Source: Ferrovibrio sp046297595 (lineage in GTDB: Bacteria > Pseudomonadota > Alphaproteobacteria > Ferrovibrionales > Ferrovibrionaceae). Taken from it: 64,000 nt of DNA. The stretch is taken from NCBI RefSeq assembly GCF_046297595.1, contig NZ_JBKBHT010000006.1, positions 62,001-126,000 of the forward strand, in the 5' to 3' direction. Made by a program: the position numbers and the translations under genes. Every line of letters begins with the position of its first letter. The stretch's first letter is position 1. This document shows positions 62,822 through 64,000 of this stretch, one piece after another. The notes beneath the pieces were generated by a model, which was not told the origin of the DNA, did not search any database, and saw only the letters and a list, made by a program, of their open reading frames with translations.

Positions 62822-64000
62822 ATGCCCAGGATTCCATCCGCCCTCGCGCTGCTCCTACTGCTTGGTGCCTGTGCCGGCCCGGTCGCCAACAGCGCCTTCG
62901 AGGATATCGCCACAGCGACCGAACAACGGATCGGCCAACGTCCGGCCTGGATCAAAAGCGAGGAAGACGAGAAAGCCGTCCGTGAGACGCTCGACCGCCT
63001 GCTGGCCAAACCGCTCGGTGCCGACGACGCCGTGCAGGTTGCGCTGTTGAACAACCGCCGCCTGCAGGGCAGCTTCGGCGACCTCGGCATCGGCGCCGCC
63101 GATCTGACCAGTTCCTGGCGCCCGCCCAATCCTGGCTTCACCTTTAAACGGCTGCACGGCAATGGCGAGCGGGAGATCGAGCGCACGTTCAGTATCGATG
63201 CACTCAGCCTGCTCACCCTGCCGATTGCCGCCAGCATAGAATCGCGCCGCTTTGAGCAGACAAAGCTGCAAAGTGCGAGCCAGGTACTGTCGCTGGCCGC
63301 GCAGACGAAACGTGCCTGGTACGAGGCCGTGGCTGCCGAGCAGACCGCCCGTTATGTAGCGCAGGTGCGCGAATCCGCCGAAGTGCAGGCCGAGCTGGCG
63401 CGCCGAATGCGGCAGGCGGGCAACTGGAGCCTACTCGATTACACGCGCGAGCAGCTCTTCTATGCGAGCGTGACAGCGCAACTGGCGAAAAGCCGTCTCG
63501 CTGCCACGATGGCCCGCGAAAAGCTGGCGCGTCTGATGGGATTATGGGGCGGCGACCTCGCCTTCAAGCTGTCCGAGCGCCTGCCCGATCTGCCGGCACG
63601 CCCGCGCAGTATCGAGAATATCGAAGCCAGGGCAGTCAGCGAGCGCCTCGACATCCAGATGGCCAAGGCCGATCTGGATGGGTTACGAAAGTCCTACGGA
63701 TTGACCCAGGCGACGCGGTTCATAAACGTGCTTGAGACCGGCTTCGTGCGCAAGAGCACCACCGGCCAGCGCGACCAGACCGGCTACGAGATCAGCCTGG
63801 AAGTGCCGATCTTCGACTTCGGCGACGCCAAGGCGACCAGGGCCGAGCATCGCTACATGCAGGCCGTGCACCGCTTGGCGGAAACCGCCATCGAAGCCCG
63901 CTCGGCGGCGCGGGAAGCCTATCTGAGTTATCGCACTGCTTTCGATACTGCGCAGCATTACCAGAATGAGGTGATTCCGCTCAGGCAGAAGATCGGCGAG
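62822..64000 (+). CDS. TolC-family outer-membrane efflux lipoprotein, partial (3' end beyond window)
   Basis: At least 393 residues of an outer-membrane factor, beginning with a lipoprotein signal (lipobox LGAC, Cys17). Two helical hairpin domains are visible: QVALLNNRRLQGSFGDLGIG and AKADLDGLRKSYGL with an OEP-like VPIFDFGDAKATRAEHRYMQAV. It is CusC/CzcC-like and would form the outer-membrane channel of an RND metal or drug efflux pump. The gene is cut by the window's right edge. Confidence 0.88.
   Translation, partial: MPRIPSALALLLLLGACAGPVANSAFEDIATATEQRIGQRPAWIKSEEDEKAVRETLDRLLAKPLGADDAVQVALLNNRRLQGSFGDLGIGAADLTSSWRPPNPGFTFKRLHGNGEREIERTFSIDALSLLTLPIAASIESRRFEQTKLQSASQVLSLAAQTKRAWYEAVAAEQTARYVAQVRESAEVQAELARRMRQAGNWSLLDYTREQLFYASVTAQLAKSRLAATMAREKLARLMGLWGGDLAFKLSERLPDLPARPRSIENIEARAVSERLDIQMAKADLDGLRKSYGLTQATRFINVLETGFVRKSTTGQRDQTGYEISLEVPIFDFGDAKATRAEHRYMQAVHRLAETAIEARSAAREAYLSYRTAFDTAQHYQNEVIPLRQKIGE

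Overview
The window is high-GC bacterial chromosome and looks alphaproteobacterial, most likely Rhodospirillales in the broad sense. The evidence is an NDUFS4-like complex I accessory subunit, a Mg-type HemB, a leucyl-transferase of the Bpt type, a two-domain cold-shock protein with a Gly/Arg-rich linker, a cobalt-type nitrile hydratase, several TRAP transporters and form II CO-dehydrogenase-like genes. I see no insertion sequence, integrase, CRISPR array or rRNA. Three tRNA genes are present: Arg-TCT, Pro-TGG and Ser-GCT.

Layout. 1-3149 is a valine-degradation operon on the minus strand (acyl-CoA dehydrogenase, 3-hydroxyisobutyryl-CoA hydrolase, partial 3-hydroxyisobutyrate dehydrogenase). 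3304-7747 holds a sensor kinase, an orphan HigA-like protein abutting hemB, and a second beta-hydroxyacid dehydrogenase. 7962-13715 has a FlaG-like protein, a penicillin acylase, motA, motB and an RDD membrane protein; bpt follows. 14711-21762 carries two paralogous TRAP systems, each with its binding-protein gene convergent to its own permease genes. 22133-27222 holds two unknown genes, a pentapeptide-repeat protein, an agmatinase-like enzyme and an SDR.

27223-29977 is a lower-GC accessory segment. It carries a three-gene operon of a GHKL-type ATPase, a STAS-like (DUF4325-type) protein and a two-helix membrane protein with a coiled coil. It lies against the 3' end of tRNA-Arg. This is the strongest candidate for an undescribed system.

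30120-37086 returns to core genes: the complex I subunit, a coupled HDAC-family/DUF192 pair, a TPP-riboswitch-controlled thiZ-thiX-thiY pyrimidine transporter, a PAS protein, the cold-shock protein and an orphan Panacea-like protein. 37217-41674 is coxG-coxS-coxL-coxM (form II), followed by a diheme cytochrome c and a divergent TetR/NmrA-like pair. 44170-49360 is one long minus-strand run: degP, response regulator, histidine kinase, nitrile hydratase alpha, beta and accessory protein. It is preceded by a perfect palindrome and a multicopper oxidase gene.

51099-59970 contains YbaK, three glutathione-transferase-like genes, a GNAT, an N-acyl-D-amino-acid deacylase coupled to a 2-hydroxyacid dehydrogenase, an MsrQ-like protein and a PAS histidine kinase. 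flgE at 60171 has a sigma-54 promoter match. The window ends in a copper-efflux-like cluster: a His-rich secreted protein behind a promoter with the 19-bp spacer typical of MerR-family control, a small secreted protein, and a truncated TolC-family lipoprotein.
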